A stretch of 13,703 bases of DNA from Parvibaculum sp. (GTDB lineage: Bacteria > Pseudomonadota > Alphaproteobacteria > Parvibaculales > Parvibaculaceae). The notes below the pieces were generated by a model. It was not told the origin of the DNA. It saw only the letters and a list, made by a program, of their open reading frames with translations, and did no database searches. Positions 13,607 to 13,703 of the stretch are shown piece by piece. A program made the position numbers and the translations under genes. The first letter of the stretch is position 1. Every line of letters begins with the position of its first letter. Location of the stretch: assembly GCA_020062605.1 (NCBI GenBank), contig JAGUWA010000038.1:1-13703 (forward strand), given 5' to 3'.

Positions 13607-13703
13607 GCGCAAAAAAGTTGCGCCCCCAACCTTTGATCCAGGGATGGCGGGGCGCAAAAAAGTTGCGCCCCCAACCTTTGATCCAGGGATGGCGGGGCGC
13701 AAA
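13607..13703. repeat. 45-bp perfect tandem repeat running off the window
   Basis: Two identical 45-bp copies (13607-13651, 13652-13696) and the first 7 bases of a third (13697-13703) follow directly on each other with no mismatch. Each unit contains GCGCAA-AAAAG-TTGCGC. At the junction the stem grows to 9 bp (13649-13657 with 13663-13671). A degenerate fragment precedes the array (GGCGCAAAG around 13594-13602). The true copy number is unknown because the array continues beyond the edge. Confidence 0.93.

Noticed and set aside
13462..13674. 70-codon minus frame that includes the 15-residue repeat
   Set aside because: It starts with TTG inside the repeat and overlaps the start of the 207-residue gene in another frame; the non-repeat part looks random. 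Kept only as a remark on the repeat.
13607..13703. CRISPR array
   Set aside because: Copies are directly adjacent with no variable spacers between them, and no cas gene is present.

Overview
The window is GC-rich (roughly 60-65% by eye) chromosomal DNA from an alphaproteobacterium. The evidence is the pairing of a DUF3576-type lipoprotein with leuS, a 398-residue general porin, a conserved CenR-like orphan response regulator, and dense short-gapped gene packing. The overall flavour recalls Parvibaculum/Hyphomicrobiales, but that placement is from memory and is inference. There are 17 protein genes I support, plus one possible leader peptide. I see no rRNA or tRNA gene, IS element, phage gene or CRISPR array.

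Left part (1-2993): the N-terminal part of leucyl-tRNA synthetase (minus, cut by the window edge) follows a DUF3576-type outer-membrane lipoprotein gene on the same strand. About 600 bp of non-coding DNA separates these from a plus-strand porin gene. That gap must hold the promoters of both flanking units, and the porin ends in a textbook rho-independent terminator.

Centre-left (3000-6767): a stand-alone PAPS-type sulfotransferase with clearly lower GC than its neighbours sits just behind the porin terminator. It overlaps tail-to-tail with a ThiE/TenI-family gene that has lost several substrate-binding residues. That gene is divergent from yggS (PLP homeostasis), which overlaps tail-to-tail with a YkuD-type L,D-transpeptidase. 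A 227-residue alphaproteobacterial hypothetical follows.

Centre-right (6768-9542): a 636-residue TPR-sulfotransferase fusion and an OmpR/PhoB-type response regulator are 7 bp apart and probably co-transcribed, with no histidine kinase present. A 54-residue two-helix membrane protein lies convergent to them.

Right part (9632-13703): two hotdog-fold thioesterases flank a one-domain cyclic-nucleotide-binding protein. The cNMP gene and the PaaI-type thioesterase share an ATGA stop/start overlap. A TetR regulator faces the PaaI gene, and its upstream region carries two tandem 16-bp palindromes that look like operators. Next come exonuclease III (TTG start) and a 207-residue hypothetical. The window ends inside a perfect 45-bp tandem repeat.

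The most system-like elements are the cNMP-binding/thioesterase/TetR cluster and the TPR-sulfotransferase/response-regulator pair. Neither has any function proven by sequence alone.
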